Assembly: GCA_002914845.1 (NCBI GenBank)
Contig: JXTC01000130.1
Span: forward strand, 1-64,000
Source: Trema orientale
Lineage: Eukaryota; Streptophyta; Magnoliopsida; Rosales; Cannabaceae
Direction: 5' to 3'
Length of the DNA stretch: 64,000 bases
In this document: piece by piece, positions 46,639 to 57,598 of the stretch
Position numbering within the stretch: the stretch's first letter is position 1
Layout: each line of letters begins with the position of its first letter
Made by a program: the position numbers and the translations under genes
The notes under the pieces: generated by a model
What the model was told of the DNA's origin: nothing
Seen by the model: the letters and a program-made list of their open reading frames with translations, nothing else
Database searches by the model: none

Positions 46639-49094
46639 ATGGCTCTCCGAGTTATGTTGACCAAAAAATTAGTAAGATCAGGAATCGGCCATTGTCGGGG
46701 CTTGCAGACCTTCTCGCTCCCGGACCTCCCGTACGACTATGGCGCCCTGGAGCCGGCCATTAGCGGCGAGATCATGCAGCTCCATCACCAGAAGCACCAT
46801 CAGGCTTATGTTACCAACTATAACAAGGCTCTCGAGCAGCTACAGGATGCCATTTCCAAGGGCGACTCCGCTGCCGTAGCTAAATTGCAGAGCGCCATCA
46901 AATTCAATGGCGGAGGTTCGTTTGTCTCTCTTGGTGTACTCTTTTTTATTTTTGTTGTTACTTTTATTAGTTTTTTTTTTTCGATTTTTATATATGCTCG
47001 AATGTTTTGAATTGGTTTAGTGTTTCAACTTTATATACATATTTATTGTGTTATTACTTTAATGTTTTGAATGTTTCTCAAGAGGATGTGATTGTTGAGG
47101 TAAACATGATATAGCCAAAATGGTTAGGAAGCAAATGAGAGTTAATTTCCTGGGAGTAATTGTTTAGTATCTATACAATTGATAGGCTATTAGATGGATG
47201 AGTTGTAAATTGAACTGATTTATGTTAGGATTAAATGAAAATTTTGCAATAACAAGTTTTTGGGGACACCTTTTGCTGGAAAAAAAAAAAAAAAGGGTTG
47301 CGGGCAATCGTTTTTCAATTTTATTTTTTCTCATCGATAAGGCTTAGGGGGGATTTGAACCTTTTAATCTCAATATTGGAGATAGGGGTCGTTGCCAATC
47401 AAGTCAAGACTGTGACCATGGAGTTTTTGGCCTTTAAAATTGACTAATTTTTATTAATTCCTTATTTTGATAGTTTCAATCTCATTTCGGACATGTTCAG
47501 AAACAAATTTCTAGAGTTGACCATTTTCTTGCATTTCGCAGGACATATCAACCACTCAATTTTTTGGAAGAACTTGGCTCCTGTTCCTGTAAGTTCGTAG
47601 TTTTAGATAGATATTTCAAAGGCTCTCGTCTTAACTCATCTTCTGTAAGATGGGGGAATGAGATTCTTTTTTTCCTAACACGTTATGCATTTGCAGGAAG
47701 GAGGTGGTGATCCCCCAAAGGGATCTCTGGGGTGGGCTATTGACACAGACTTTGGTTCTTTAGATGCATTGGTGCAAAAAGTAAGCACAGAAGGCGCTGC
47801 TTTACAGGGCTCAGGATGGGTGGTATGTTTTGCTTCTTATTAAATCCGAATCTCTGTTTATTGCCTGCAGTGTTCTGGTGCTTGATTAGATGTTTTATGA
47901 ATGATTTTTTTCCAACTTTCTTTGGATTGTGTCGTGTGTTTTTCATTGGCAGTGGCTTGCTCTGGACAAAGAGTTGAAGAAACTTGTGGTTGAAACTACT
48001 TCAAATCAGGTAATCTCTGAAAGTTTATTACAGCATTCTTTATAGTATTAGCTACCAAAGATGGTTAGGATTTCTGATGTTGTTCGCATGACTGTAATTC
48101 TATTCATCTCTGTCAAATTGCGAACCTCCATCTTAGTTCAAAAGACATTGCCATGTAATAATACTTTTCAATTACCGTGTTATCGTTTAGAAAATGTCCT
48201 TCCGGAAAAAAAAAAAAAAAAAAGGTTTAGACAGTGCTAGTGAAGCTTTACATTAACCCCTCAAGCTTGTAAATCTTCATTCTAATAAAGAATTATGCTT
48301 AAAGACAAATGCTGTTGACTTCGTGAATGAGACTAATTATGGTTCTGAATAATTTTGCCACAGGACCCACTGGTAACTAAAGGAGCAAGTTTAGTTCCAT
48401 TGCTTGGTATTGATGTTTGGGAGCATGCGTACTATTTACAGGTAATTATTGGTTTATGTTCAAAAGTGGTATCTAGTCCAACATTCGGAAGTAGTTCCTT
48501 TGTCTCTCTGATTAACTACATACTCAACACACTAGATGAAAATTTTTTTCTTTCTTTCATTTTGCAAATGGTTGGATTTTTACTTGTTCTTCATTATGGG
48601 AATTAGGGTCTTCCATACGTGATTTGTGCCTAATTTCTTCTCTGGAAAAGAAAAACCTTGAATTATGATGCATCATGTTATCATTTGTAAAATTGAAATG
48701 CAATGGGGGTGCAGCCTCAACAAAGAAAATTTAGAATATGACAGAGCAATTGTCTTTTAATGGCCCTATTTAGTTTTTGAAGTTGGAATAAACTAAATGG
48801 CCGGGAAAATGATGATAGCTTGCCGATGCCTTCTTACGTAAAGCTGAGTGAAATTTTGGGTTCTAATTCTTTGTAAAATTATGCTGCCATCTTAATTTTT
48901 TTTTTCCCATCTTCTCCCTCCAATTACGTGTTTTCCTGATTTGCATGTTATACATTGCACAATTTGGCTCGAATTCTAAGTTCTTCATTTTCATTTTGCA
49001 GTACAAGAATGTCAGACCAGATTATCTCAAAAACATCTGGAAAGTTATCAATTGGAAATACGCCAGTGAAGTATTTGAGAAAGAATCTCCTTGA
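46639..49094 (+). CDS. MSD1: Mitochondrial manganese superoxide dismutase (225 aa, 6 exons)
   Basis: This enzyme disproportionates superoxide to hydrogen peroxide and oxygen in the mitochondrial matrix, normally as a tetramer with one Mn per subunit. Exons are 46639-46915, 47542-47588, 47697-47822, 47953-48009, 48364-48441 and 49002-49094, all with GT/AG borders and joining phases. Residues 1 to about 23 ([17 protein letters not shown]...) are basic and Ser/Arg-rich like a mitochondrial presequence, and the mature part starts near [13 protein letters not shown]. The four Mn ligands are present: His49 (in LHHQKHH), His97 (in NHSIFW), Asp186 and His190 (in [13 protein letters not shown]). The MnSOD-type GSGWVWL segment follows the third exon. 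The length fits plant MnSODs (about 225-235 aa). No defect is seen. It resembles mitochondrial MSD1 more than the secreted MSD2 type, because there is no signal peptide. Confidence 0.96.
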
Positions 49095-50651
49095 GCAAAA
49101 GTTAGTGGCTTTGCGGCTTGAGGTCGATGATAAAATAAATTGAAACTGTGATGGTTGAGCCCTGATGATTCTCCCCTCCCTTGTTTTGAGCTGTTTCCGA
49201 TGTATCTCATGTATGAAAATCAGAATACAAACTCTAATAACATTTTGTTGATTGAACATGATACCGTGTTCTATTTGTGATTGCGCCTTCCTTTACCACA
49301 ACTAAAGGAAATTTTATAGCATTATTTGGTACACAATCGTGATGGATTTACAGGAGTTCTACCTCGGCTTCCTGAAACAAGATTTATGAATAGTGATGAT
49401 ATGTCCATGAAAAGATGACCTTTCAGAATCCAAGCTTCCAAAGAGGTAAAGTGTTATTTGCTTCGACTTTGGTTGATGGGTTGTAGTTCACCGTGTCCTT
49501 TTTTCTTGTCTGTGTTGCAACCAACAGTCGTTTAAGAGTCATACTTAAAATCCTTCTGGGTGTTTCCCGTCTAGCGACCTAGTAGAAGATATGTCGCTTA
49601 GTAATGTAAACGACAGTAAACTTCTGATGGCAATTTTTTTAAACGACGGAGAAAAATTTTCCACCTCTCGTTTTCATCATAAATGTCAGTTAAGACTCCA
49701 AACGAGATTCGGTGTGTCGTTTCAAATGTTTAATCAATATGCATCAGCCGAGAACCAACTTTGTATCAAGAACCTTTTTATTTTTTTCCCTACTAATCGA
49801 CTACCAAATTTGTACACTACATTCAGCATGTGCTCTTGAGAAAAAATTGATCTATATTAATTTTAGTCCTTGAAAATAATATGCATCTCATTTTAGTTTG
49901 ATTTTTTAAAACTATCTCAAATGGAAAAAATGCTACAAACTTCTATTGTATGCCAGTTTTAAACGTAGAATGCAAAATTTATCCCTTTGTCTAATTGGTT
50001 AAAATTATTCATTCTGACGACATTCTATTAACTTTTATCAATTTTTTTATCTGAAAAATGACTAAATATATCAAATAATCAAATTATCCATTAACCTATC
50101 AAACAACTTAAGTGCAAAATATTAGAATTTATTTTTAAAATACTGTACGAAAACTTCAAAAAAGAATTGATTATAAGGTTGAAGAGAGTTTAATAATTTG
50201 ATTAATTTTGATTAAAGACATTAGTATCATTTTACATTGTAGTTTTGACCAACTTTGATCAAAAAGATTTTTATGATTTAAGAAGCTAAAAGGATATTGT
50301 TTTACATTTCTAGAAACACTGTGAAACTGGAATTTCGCCAAAACACATGAAGGTCTTCGCTATTCGGTATTTTCCCATCCCAAATTTACACCTAGCTGAT
50401 ATTTTTGTCGAAATTCGCTTTAAATTATATTTGTTTCAATTTTGGACCATGATCTACTATCATAAATTTAGACATAAAAAATTATAGTTTGGTACACAAA
50501 ATATGACATTTGAAAAAATTTAAAGATGGAATATTTTAAAATCAGGACCAAAATGAAATTAAGGAATATTTTAATATCAGGACCAAAATGGAATTTAATG
50601 TGATCTTTCCGTAGTAAAAATGACAGTACGATCAAAGTTGGCATGTATAAA
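49095..50651. other. Spacer after the MnSOD gene
   Basis: This holds the MnSOD 3' UTR and then AT-rich spacer. The frame at 49591-49839 has no recognisable features. No gene is seen. Confidence 0.5.
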
Positions 50652-51118
50652 AGGGTTTTTAGTGTCTGTCCCTAAATTTTTTAAAATGTGACAAATTCAC
50701 CATTGAGCTAAAAAAAGTGACCAATTCATCCTTAAATTTACAATAATGCTAAAATTTGGTCCAAATTGGAAACAGATGTTTGTTTTGTAACCGAGCCTCG
50801 AGATTCTTCTATTTTTTTTGCATCAGGTTTTTAGCACCTTTAGTCCTGAACTTTTTAAAAGGTGATAATTTCGTCCTTAAATTAAAAATAGTGACCAATT
50901 CGACCATGAATTTATAATAATGATATAATTTATCACTTTTTAAAAAATTCAAGGACCAAAAGGACTACAGGCTCCGTTACCAAACAAACATCTGTTTACA
51001 TTTTGGACTAAATTGTAGTATTATTATAAGTCCGAGGACCAATTTGTCACTTGTTTTAGTCTAAGGACTAAATGGTTACATTTTAAAAAGTTCAGGGACC
51101 ACAGGAGCTAGAAACCCT
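50652..51118. mobile_element. Long-inverted-repeat element abutting the RPS26 promoter (467 bp)
   Basis: The left arm (AGGGTTTTTAGTGTCTGTCC ... AAACAGATGTTTG) is the complement of the right arm (CAAACATCTGTTTAC ... GAAACCCT) over about 150 bp, with mismatches. Short flanks TATAAA lie on both sides (50646-50651 and 51120-51125), suggesting a target duplication of 6 bp or more. It has no coding capacity. It is probably a MULE-type or other fold-back MITE; the class is not certain. Confidence 0.7.
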
Positions 51119-51126
51119 ATATAAAA
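51112..51126 (+). promoter_or_regulatory. Telo-box and TATA box of RPS26
   Basis: AAACCCTA (51112-51119, a telo-box typical of plant ribosomal-protein promoters) runs directly into TATATAAAA (about 51118-51126). They lie about 125-140 bp upstream of the RPS26 ATG at 51252. The telo-box is formed by the last bases of the inverted-repeat element, and the TATA box overlaps its flank. A further AACCCTAG lies in the leader at about 51173. Confidence 0.5.
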
Positions 51127-51251
51127 TGAAGACAATTTGGGCGTTTCCAACAGGATTTTCGCGGTAGCAAGAACCCTAGCTAGAGCCGACGAGCCCAAGG
51201 AACTCCTCTTTCTCAGTCTCTGTCTAAGGAACAAGAAGCACCCCTCAGATC

Positions 51252-52422
51252 ATGGTCTGGACTTATCCTACGGTTCAATTTCATCTCCGTACGCTCTATT
51301 TCCCCAGTCATCGTCCGATCACTGTATTATTATTGTTATTATTTTTTGGGTCGTAGACTTTCAAGCGCAGAAATGGCGGACGCAACAAGCACGGCCGTGG
51401 CCATGTCAAATTCATCCGATGCTCCAACTGCGGCAAATGCTGCCCCAAGGTTCTTAACTTCTTACTACGCATTGCGTTTAGTACGTTGATTTTTACCAAA
51501 ATGCCAACTGGATTTTGTGATTTTGATTTTGATCTTTGAATTTGTGTTTTTTTGGATAGGATAAGGCAATCAAGCGATTTCTCGTGAGGAACATTGTCGA
51601 GCAAGCCGCGGTTCGGGACGTTCAAGAGGCTTGCGTCTACGATCGTAATGATACTAATAATAACTTCAACCTTTGAATCGAATCTCTTTTATTCGAGTTA
51701 TTTTACTCGTTTGGTGAATGATTGGTGGTGGTGTTGTGGTACTTGTTTAATTTTGGTCCGTAGAGTAGACTCTGCCGAAGCTGTACGCGAAGATGCAGTA
51801 CTGTGTTTCGTGTGCAATTCACTCTCACGTCGTCAGGGTGCGGTCTCGTACCGACCGGAGGAACCGGGAGCCACCAAAGCGGTTCTTGAGACGCAGGGTT
51901 CGTTTTTAGCATACATTCAGTTAATAGTTAGTTTTAATTGGTTGTTGGAGTTTTTGTAAAAACAGACTTAAAGTAGTAAGGTGTTTGTGCTATAATCTAG
52001 TTATGGCTGTTTTTGATTTTTATCTTGTTGATTTTAGTTTCTTAACTGAGTTTCAACATGTATGGTGATGGTTGAACATAATTAGTTTAGTGATAATGCT
52101 TAGGGTGACAAGATATGCTTCTCATGTAGTGGAATAAGGTTGATTTTTGATTTAAGGTTTGAGATGTGATGGTGATTATAAATTTGTATTTTCTTTTATA
52201 AATTACACGGCTTTGTTTGCTTCGTTTCAATGTTTTCTATGTTGATTTAGTTCTCTAGTGGTATAAGCTATAAACTGGTTGGTTTAATTGTCTGCTGATC
52301 ATCGTCGTTTAACTTGTTTGATTTGATTAGTCTTTTTTTTTTTTTTTTTGCAGGACGATTTGCCAAAGCCCGGTCAGCCTGGGAGCCGACCTGCTGGTGT
52401 GGGAGTTCCAGCTCGCACTTAG
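51252..52422 (+). CDS. RPS26: 40S ribosomal protein S26 (eS26), with a premature TAG
   Basis: eS26 sits in the small ribosomal subunit near the mRNA exit. Exons are 51252-51254 (the ATG alone), 51357-51449, 51560-51644, 51764-51897 and 52354-52422, with GT/AG borders and joining phases, 127 codons plus stop. The protein reads [20 protein letters not shown], then [20 protein letters not shown] and [18 protein letters not shown], and ends [18 protein letters not shown]. Zinc ligands C23, C26, C74 and C77 are all present. The anomaly is codon 62 (51766-51768), the third codon position after the exon 3/4 junction, which is TAG where the family has a Tyr. No in-phase alternative splice avoids it. 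Everything else is intact, so either the assembly has one wrong base or this copy was recently inactivated. Confidence 0.9.
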
Positions 52423-53154
52423 ACAAGTTGAAATTCTTCATTTTTGACCTGATTTTCTCATAGAGCTACCGAGTTTCGTGTCTCATTCTTGTTTAGGAAT
52501 TTTCTGTTAATTAAGTATCTAGTTGAGGATTACCACCTTGTTCAGTTGTTGTTGTTCATTCTAGTATTTTAGTTTTGTAGGATTAGTAATCAATTTCCTT
52601 AATTGATGTTTATTCCAACATAATTTTACAAATTTTGATTCTCAGAAGTACATGGATCAAGATTCACTAGTTATGTAGCCTTATATAAAGTAGTCAATAG
52701 ATAACAGATTAGAGGACAAATAATTGGGTAAAGAAAAGCTCTGTACCCCTGATATAGTTGTGAAAGAAAACAGAGGCAAAGCGGGCAGAGCAACTCTTGA
52801 CCTTAGAAAGCGTCATCAACCAACAACATTGAGTCATGCCCTTGTGGTATTGACACAAGGTAGTGGGCTATGAGCACCCGTTTTCTCACTGTGGTTTACT
52901 GGTTTCTAAAATCAACTAAAACTGTCGAGTCTCGAACATTCTGAAGTCTTATCTCTTGTGCCAATGGCCTGCGGAGGTGATGGAGATTTTCTACTCTTCC
53001 CCTCTTATCCTAACTGACAATGTTTGGAAAGCTATAAATGAAGCTGTGTTTCATGATAAATCTTTTCGATCTATGATGAAATCTTAACCTTCTACTGTGA
53101 AAACTAGGATGTTTTCCCCACTAGACAGGTTGGCCTAGAAGCCCCTTCATCTTG
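52423..53154. other. Spacer after RPS26
   Basis: This holds the RPS26 3' UTR followed by low-complexity-free spacer. Part of it (about 52930-53150) may belong to the retroelement remnant that follows, but is too decayed to read. Confidence 0.45.
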
Positions 53155-53620
53155 GTCACCTCCGCCATCACAACAACGGCTAAAGGCCAACTCTGACATT
53201 TACTTGGGTAGTAATGGCTTTCTGATCTCAATTGTTGGTCGAAATGAATACGGAGTATAAAATTTGCTTGGTCAGATTTCACTCCCTTTACAAGCGCGTC
53301 AGTAGCGGAGGGTAAGGTTCTTCTGGGAGCTATTCAAGTGGCTGTTAATTTGAATGTGTCTGCTGTCATCTTCGAAGGTTACTGCGCAGAGGTTTTCTTG
53401 GAGTTGGGAGTGAAAAGACGAGGAGGTGCTTCTAAATGGGAGTTAGGTTGATCATCAATGATGCCTTAAATATCTTATCCGATGTTGATTTGCGGGAATT
53501 ACCCATTATCTCTCGCAACATTAATTTTGCAGCTTACAATCTTGCGAACCAGTGCTCTGTTAACTCTTTCGGGCCTAGTATCTTCGAACTTATTTCATGT
53601 ATTGTGTTTTGGGGAAATTA
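53155..53620 (+). pseudogene. Decayed RNase H-like domain (RVT_3 type) of a non-LTR retroelement
   Basis: Split over frames, the translation shows SPPSPQQRLKANSDIYLGS with a following G-rich strand, ASVAEGKVLLGAIQVAV, VSAVIFEGYCAEVF and, in another frame, SRNINFAAYNLANQCSVNSF. This order matches the RNase H domain of plant LINE-derived proteins (K-N-D strand, A-E-x-x-A-L helix, E-x-D strand, R-x-x-N-x-x-A-x-x-L-A helix). Stops and shifts between the pieces show it is dead. The 61-aa frame at 53436-53621 is only its C-terminal part. Confidence 0.6.
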
Positions 53621-54339
53621 GGGAGAACACCGCAATTTAAGAAAAAATAACATATTTATGGTACCTCCGTCTCCCTTTTATATATTTTCGTATGGTATTT
53701 TTCAAAAAAAGTACCACTTTTCTTTCTAATTTGCTCGTGCTAAATCATTCCTTAGCGTTGGTCCTCGTCTTCTCTAGCTCCGTCGTTCGGATTTTTCTCT
53801 GGCAATCATCTGCACTAAAACTTGAGGACTCTAGTTTATCCAAAATTAAGTCCAACAGATGCTTTGGTGCTCATGCCCAATCTAATAAAGACAGAAAACA
53901 ATTTAGGAGGAAGAAAGAGTAGTATGATATGTATAAATCATAAATTGGCAAAAGAAAAAAGGGAAAAAAATGAGAAAAGAGATACGAAGAGACGGAACTT
54001 GTAATCTTTAACCGAGCACAAAGCTATATATATTGAAACGAGCCCCCCAAACAAATAAAAGAATTCCAAACATAAAAGGTTTAAGATTCTGGAAAAAAAA
54101 AAAAAAAAAGGCATAGAAAGAAATCAAGTTGAATAACAAAGGCATAGAAAGAACTAGAAAATGATATGAATTTGGCTAAGATCGTAATCTTAATTAAGAC
54201 AATACAAGGGATGGTTGGTAACATACCCGAAGCCATGATGTCAACTATGCGAAACTTTAGTTTGTCTTATTCCAACTTCATGGACAATTCAAATATCTAG
54301 TCCATCGAAAGTGATGTTCCTTTTCTCTTCTATAGGCAA

Positions 54340-54377
<38 letters not shown>

Positions 54378-54748
54378 TATTCCTTATTTATTTATGGTTT
54401 TCCCCTTTCAATGAAATTCTATCTTCAAAGAGAAACAATGGAGCAGCCTAGTCTAGAGGCGCAGTTATACAGGTGGACGAAATTTGTCTGAAACAAGGTT
54501 CTAAAAATTATTTGCTCTCTTTTTCCATTGCTGGGTTCGTACAAGTATACTAACTTTGATCGGTCTCCGTTAAATGTCAACCATTTACACACTCCTCACA
54601 ATCTTCTGAATCTCCAGAAAGATGTCAAAACTGTCAAGCCAACTCTCCACAACTTCCATAGCCAAAATGACGAACCTTTTTGTAGTTAGGAACTTGTGTT
54701 TGGTGCAAAAAGAACAGGAGCAACATTCACTGCTAGCATAGATGCATA
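53621..54748. other. Spacer with an (AAT)n microsatellite
   Basis: No gene is seen. About 12 copies of AAT/ATA lie at 54340-54375. An A-run lies at 54092-54108. The 3' UTR of the minus-strand TRM1-like gene must begin at 54748 and run leftward. Confidence 0.6.
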
Positions 54749-57150
54749 CTAGTTAAAAATTTCAGCAGGCTCACATTGCTGTAATTCCTTGGCAATTCTT
54801 ATGCATACTGTCATAGGACAATTGGTCTTTATTGCATTAAAGGAAATGTGTGACCTACTAACAGCATATCCCTCCTGCAAAATGTTAACCATCATATTAT
54901 CAGTCTCTGGGTCTATGCAAATTGCAAACTCATCATGTTTTAAGCTCCATTTGAGCTTGTTAAGCTTTACAGTCCAGTTTTAATAGTCAACTCAACAACC
55001 ATCCACAAATATAGAAACATTAAATATAGGGCAGGTGCTCAAACCTTAATTTGATGATCACCCAATACCAAAGCAATATTTCTATTAGTTTTTAAATAGG
55101 AGTGCTATATGCTTCTTCACTAATTGATAAGCTGTCAAGAAAAGAGAGAGAGAGAGAGAGAGAATACCTTCTGTATGGCATTCATCATGATTCTTAGGGG
55201 TGGAGAATTTACTTTTGCACGGCTTGCTACCTGGAGATGAATAGAAAACATCATCATATAAATTAAAATTTTTCAGGATTTTGCAGAAGAATAATAACCA
55301 ATTGAAACAAGAAATGAGTAATAAAGAAGATGTATATTCGCATAAGAACCTCATCCAGCTTGATGAACCCAAATGGTAACCGGGGATCACTTTCATCCAC
55401 CATTTGTTTCAGAAGCTTTTCAAGAGCAGTTTCCGTGCCTCCGCCTGCCCATCCCCATTCCTTAGCCAGATTTAACATATCTGTAAGATAGGATGCATCA
55501 TGAAGAAGACCTGTCCAAAGTGGCCCTGAGACAATGATCGACTGCGAATCCAGGAAACATTTATAAGAAATCAGTCCATTCACTTATTCAAAACAGTAAC
55601 CGTGGCTGCATTTCAAAGTATGGAATGACAATTAAACAAAAAAAATGTCAAGATACTTTCTCTTCTGTTTATACGCTGCATTAGCTCCCATATAAATGAT
55701 AGCATAAAGGAAACAGGTTGTATTTGATCACGAAAAAAAATATTACACTTAAAAATTTCTCAAGCAGAGTAGAACTATACTCTTAAGTCTGTCCAAGCAA
55801 TTGAAGGAATCACCATCAATCATAATTAGTGTTGATGGACGCTTTGAAGCCAACTCTACCGGTCTTAATATGGCAGCAAGCATGAAAAGATATGACTATT
55901 GGAGACCCCCAAAGCATGGCACATTATTGGAAAACAGGCGAATGATACTTGAGAATTACCTGCATCCGAAACATATACCTTAGTATTGCCGCAGGAGCAA
56001 CCAATCTGACCAAGTTCATCCCATGAAAATGTTTGAGAGTTTCCACACTGGTGACAGTGGCTAATGAAACTATAATGCCTGTCAGAAATGTGTGAACTAA
56101 TTAATCTGTTTTCGAGTTTTTAAACGACGTGTTTCTTTCAAACAAGAAAAAGTTAATACTTAAACAGAAGGCACATTATAAAGCACATAACTTTTTATCA
56201 TGAAGATTGAAAACTCTTCCGGAACAATTATCATGTTTTCCTATAATCAAACACCAACCTGTTATCAGGAAGCTTCCCACGTTTGACTCGGAGCATGACT
56301 CTGAAAACAGGTCCATGGTATGAATAGTAGGAAAAAAGCGGATCAACACGATAACCCAACACAGAAGCTTCCCTCACAGCACCGCCTATGAGCATTCTCA
56401 ATCCAATCTCATTCGAATACGGCAGAGGTCGAATATAAGCTCCATATGCAGCTAATGAACTTAAGAGAGCAAAACACACACAATTATGAGTTATGACTAT
56501 CCGAAAATGAATGCTACTAAGTAAAGACTAGTTCACAAGACTCACTGATGAGGCCGGTGACCACCCGAAGAGTAACCATCAGTGGATGTAACGTAAAGCA
56601 ACCCATCAAATCTCAAAGCATTAATGGCTGACCTCAAGAAAGTCGAATCACTCCCAAACGAATCAATATCGATCAAATCAAAGAAATCCCTTTGCAGATA
56701 ACACTCCGTCATGACCCGGTTCGCGTCGGTATGCGTCACCGTCCACCTCGGCTCATTTTCAGAGCCCCTAGCCACCTTTGACAGGTTCCTGCAAATGACA
56801 TCCCTGCATTCATCGTTCGCGTCGTTTGCCCAAACGAAATCGGCCTCGGCTTCGACGAGGTACCGAAGTGACCGAACCCCGCAACCGCATAATCCGTCGA
56901 GTACCCGCAATTTGCCCTTGCATCTCCTGTATAGCGCCGCCGCGAGCACGCCCAGGTCCCGTCCTGTGGCGCTTTCATGGCGGAAAAACGACTCTCCGGT
57001 CTCGAATTCCAGACCCCTTTCGCTCTGATACTCGAATTTCAAGCTCGCATCGAGCTTCAGCTTCGAATTCGAGCTATGGAGGCTGGAGATTTGGATTGGG
57101 TTGTAGAGGAACGGAGAAGGGGATAGGGTTTTAGGAGCGAAAACAAACAT
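54749..57150 (-). CDS. TRM1-type tRNA (guanine26-N2)-dimethyltransferase (428 aa, 6 exons)
   Basis: TRM1 enzymes use S-adenosylmethionine to make N2,N2-dimethylguanosine at position 26 of tRNAs. Exons on the minus strand are 57150-56546, 56459-56259, 56078-55979, 55541-55350, 55230-55168 and 54874-54749; all are GT/AG with joining phases. The SAM-binding motif I is LRVLDGLCGCGVRSLRYLVE (residues 81-100), and motif IV is DIDSFGSDSTF (161-171). Next come GGHRPHHSLAAYGAYIRPLP, a probable zinc site with CX2C and CXC (CHQCGNSQ and GCSCGN), WTGLLHDASYLTDM and the C-terminal SRSHISFNAIKTNCP. It is shorter than cytosolic TRM1 (about 580 aa) but close to the shorter plant form (At3g56330 type). The N-terminus (MFVFAPKTLSPSPFLYNPIQ) is Ser/Pro-rich and could be an organelle transit peptide. 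Motif IV has DSFG where many TRM1 proteins have DP(F/Y)G. Confidence 0.92.
55142..55163. repeat. (GA)n microsatellite at an intron 5' end
   Basis: About ten GA units lie directly after the donor of TRM1-like exon 5. On the minus strand the intron begins GTATTCTCTCTCTCT. Length variation here could differ between individuals. Confidence 0.9.
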
Positions 57151-57201
57151 GGCGGGAATGAGCTAAAGGAGGAGGGGACTAAAGGAGTTGGTTTTGGCGG
57201 G

Positions 57202-57208
57202 TTTTATA
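57202..57208 (-). promoter_or_regulatory. TATA box of the TRM1-like gene
   Basis: On the minus strand this reads TATAAAA, about 52 bp upstream of the start codon at 57150. The leader would be only about 20-25 nt. Motif and position only. Confidence 0.5.
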
Positions 57209-57481
57209 CCGATCATTAATTCTCAGATTGACACGTGTACTATGCATCACAGAAGATGAGATCTTGATTGTGGCTCTGATCTCGCCACGTCAGCAAATGG
57301 GTCCACTTTGTTTTTTCGGTAGGACCATGTTGATTGACTCAGTGACTCATAATAGTTTTTGAAATTTGGACCACCATTGGGTTGCACAGTGTGGTTATCT
57401 TGATCGGTTTTTGCTTATTGCTGGATTTGGTTTGGGGTTTAGGGTTTTGAATTTGGAAGCTTTCGTCTCTTTCTCTCTCAG

Positions 57482-57598
57482 ATGTCGAGCTTGTATTTCG
57501 TCGAGTTCAGTGGTTTCAGAGCCAAAATGGGCTTTAGCCGAAGGAAGAAGACGAAGCAGAAGAGGAAGAAAAAGTTGCCATTGTTGCGTTATATATAG
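57482..57598 (+). other. Short basic ORF, possible upstream ORF in a leader exon
   Basis: The frame encodes 38 residues starting MSSLYFVEFSGFRAKMGFSR, followed by a Lys/Arg-rich stretch and LPLLRYI. Its TAG stop is followed at once by GTAAAA, a good splice donor. It lies downstream of a TAGGGTTTT motif and a CT-rich tract, a setting like a transcript start. It may be a leader exon of the nucleotidyltransferase gene, joined across 57599-60487 to the acceptor at 60487. I do not recognise the peptide. Confidence 0.3.

Noticed and set aside
51594..51959. 121-aa frame across RPS26 exons 3-4
   Set aside because: It is in the wrong frame and spans an intron; the eS26 protein is in the spliced frame.
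56711..57134. Two ~100-aa plus-strand frames opposite TRM1-like exon 1
   Set aside because: Antisense shadows of a GC-rich coding exon with no features of their own.
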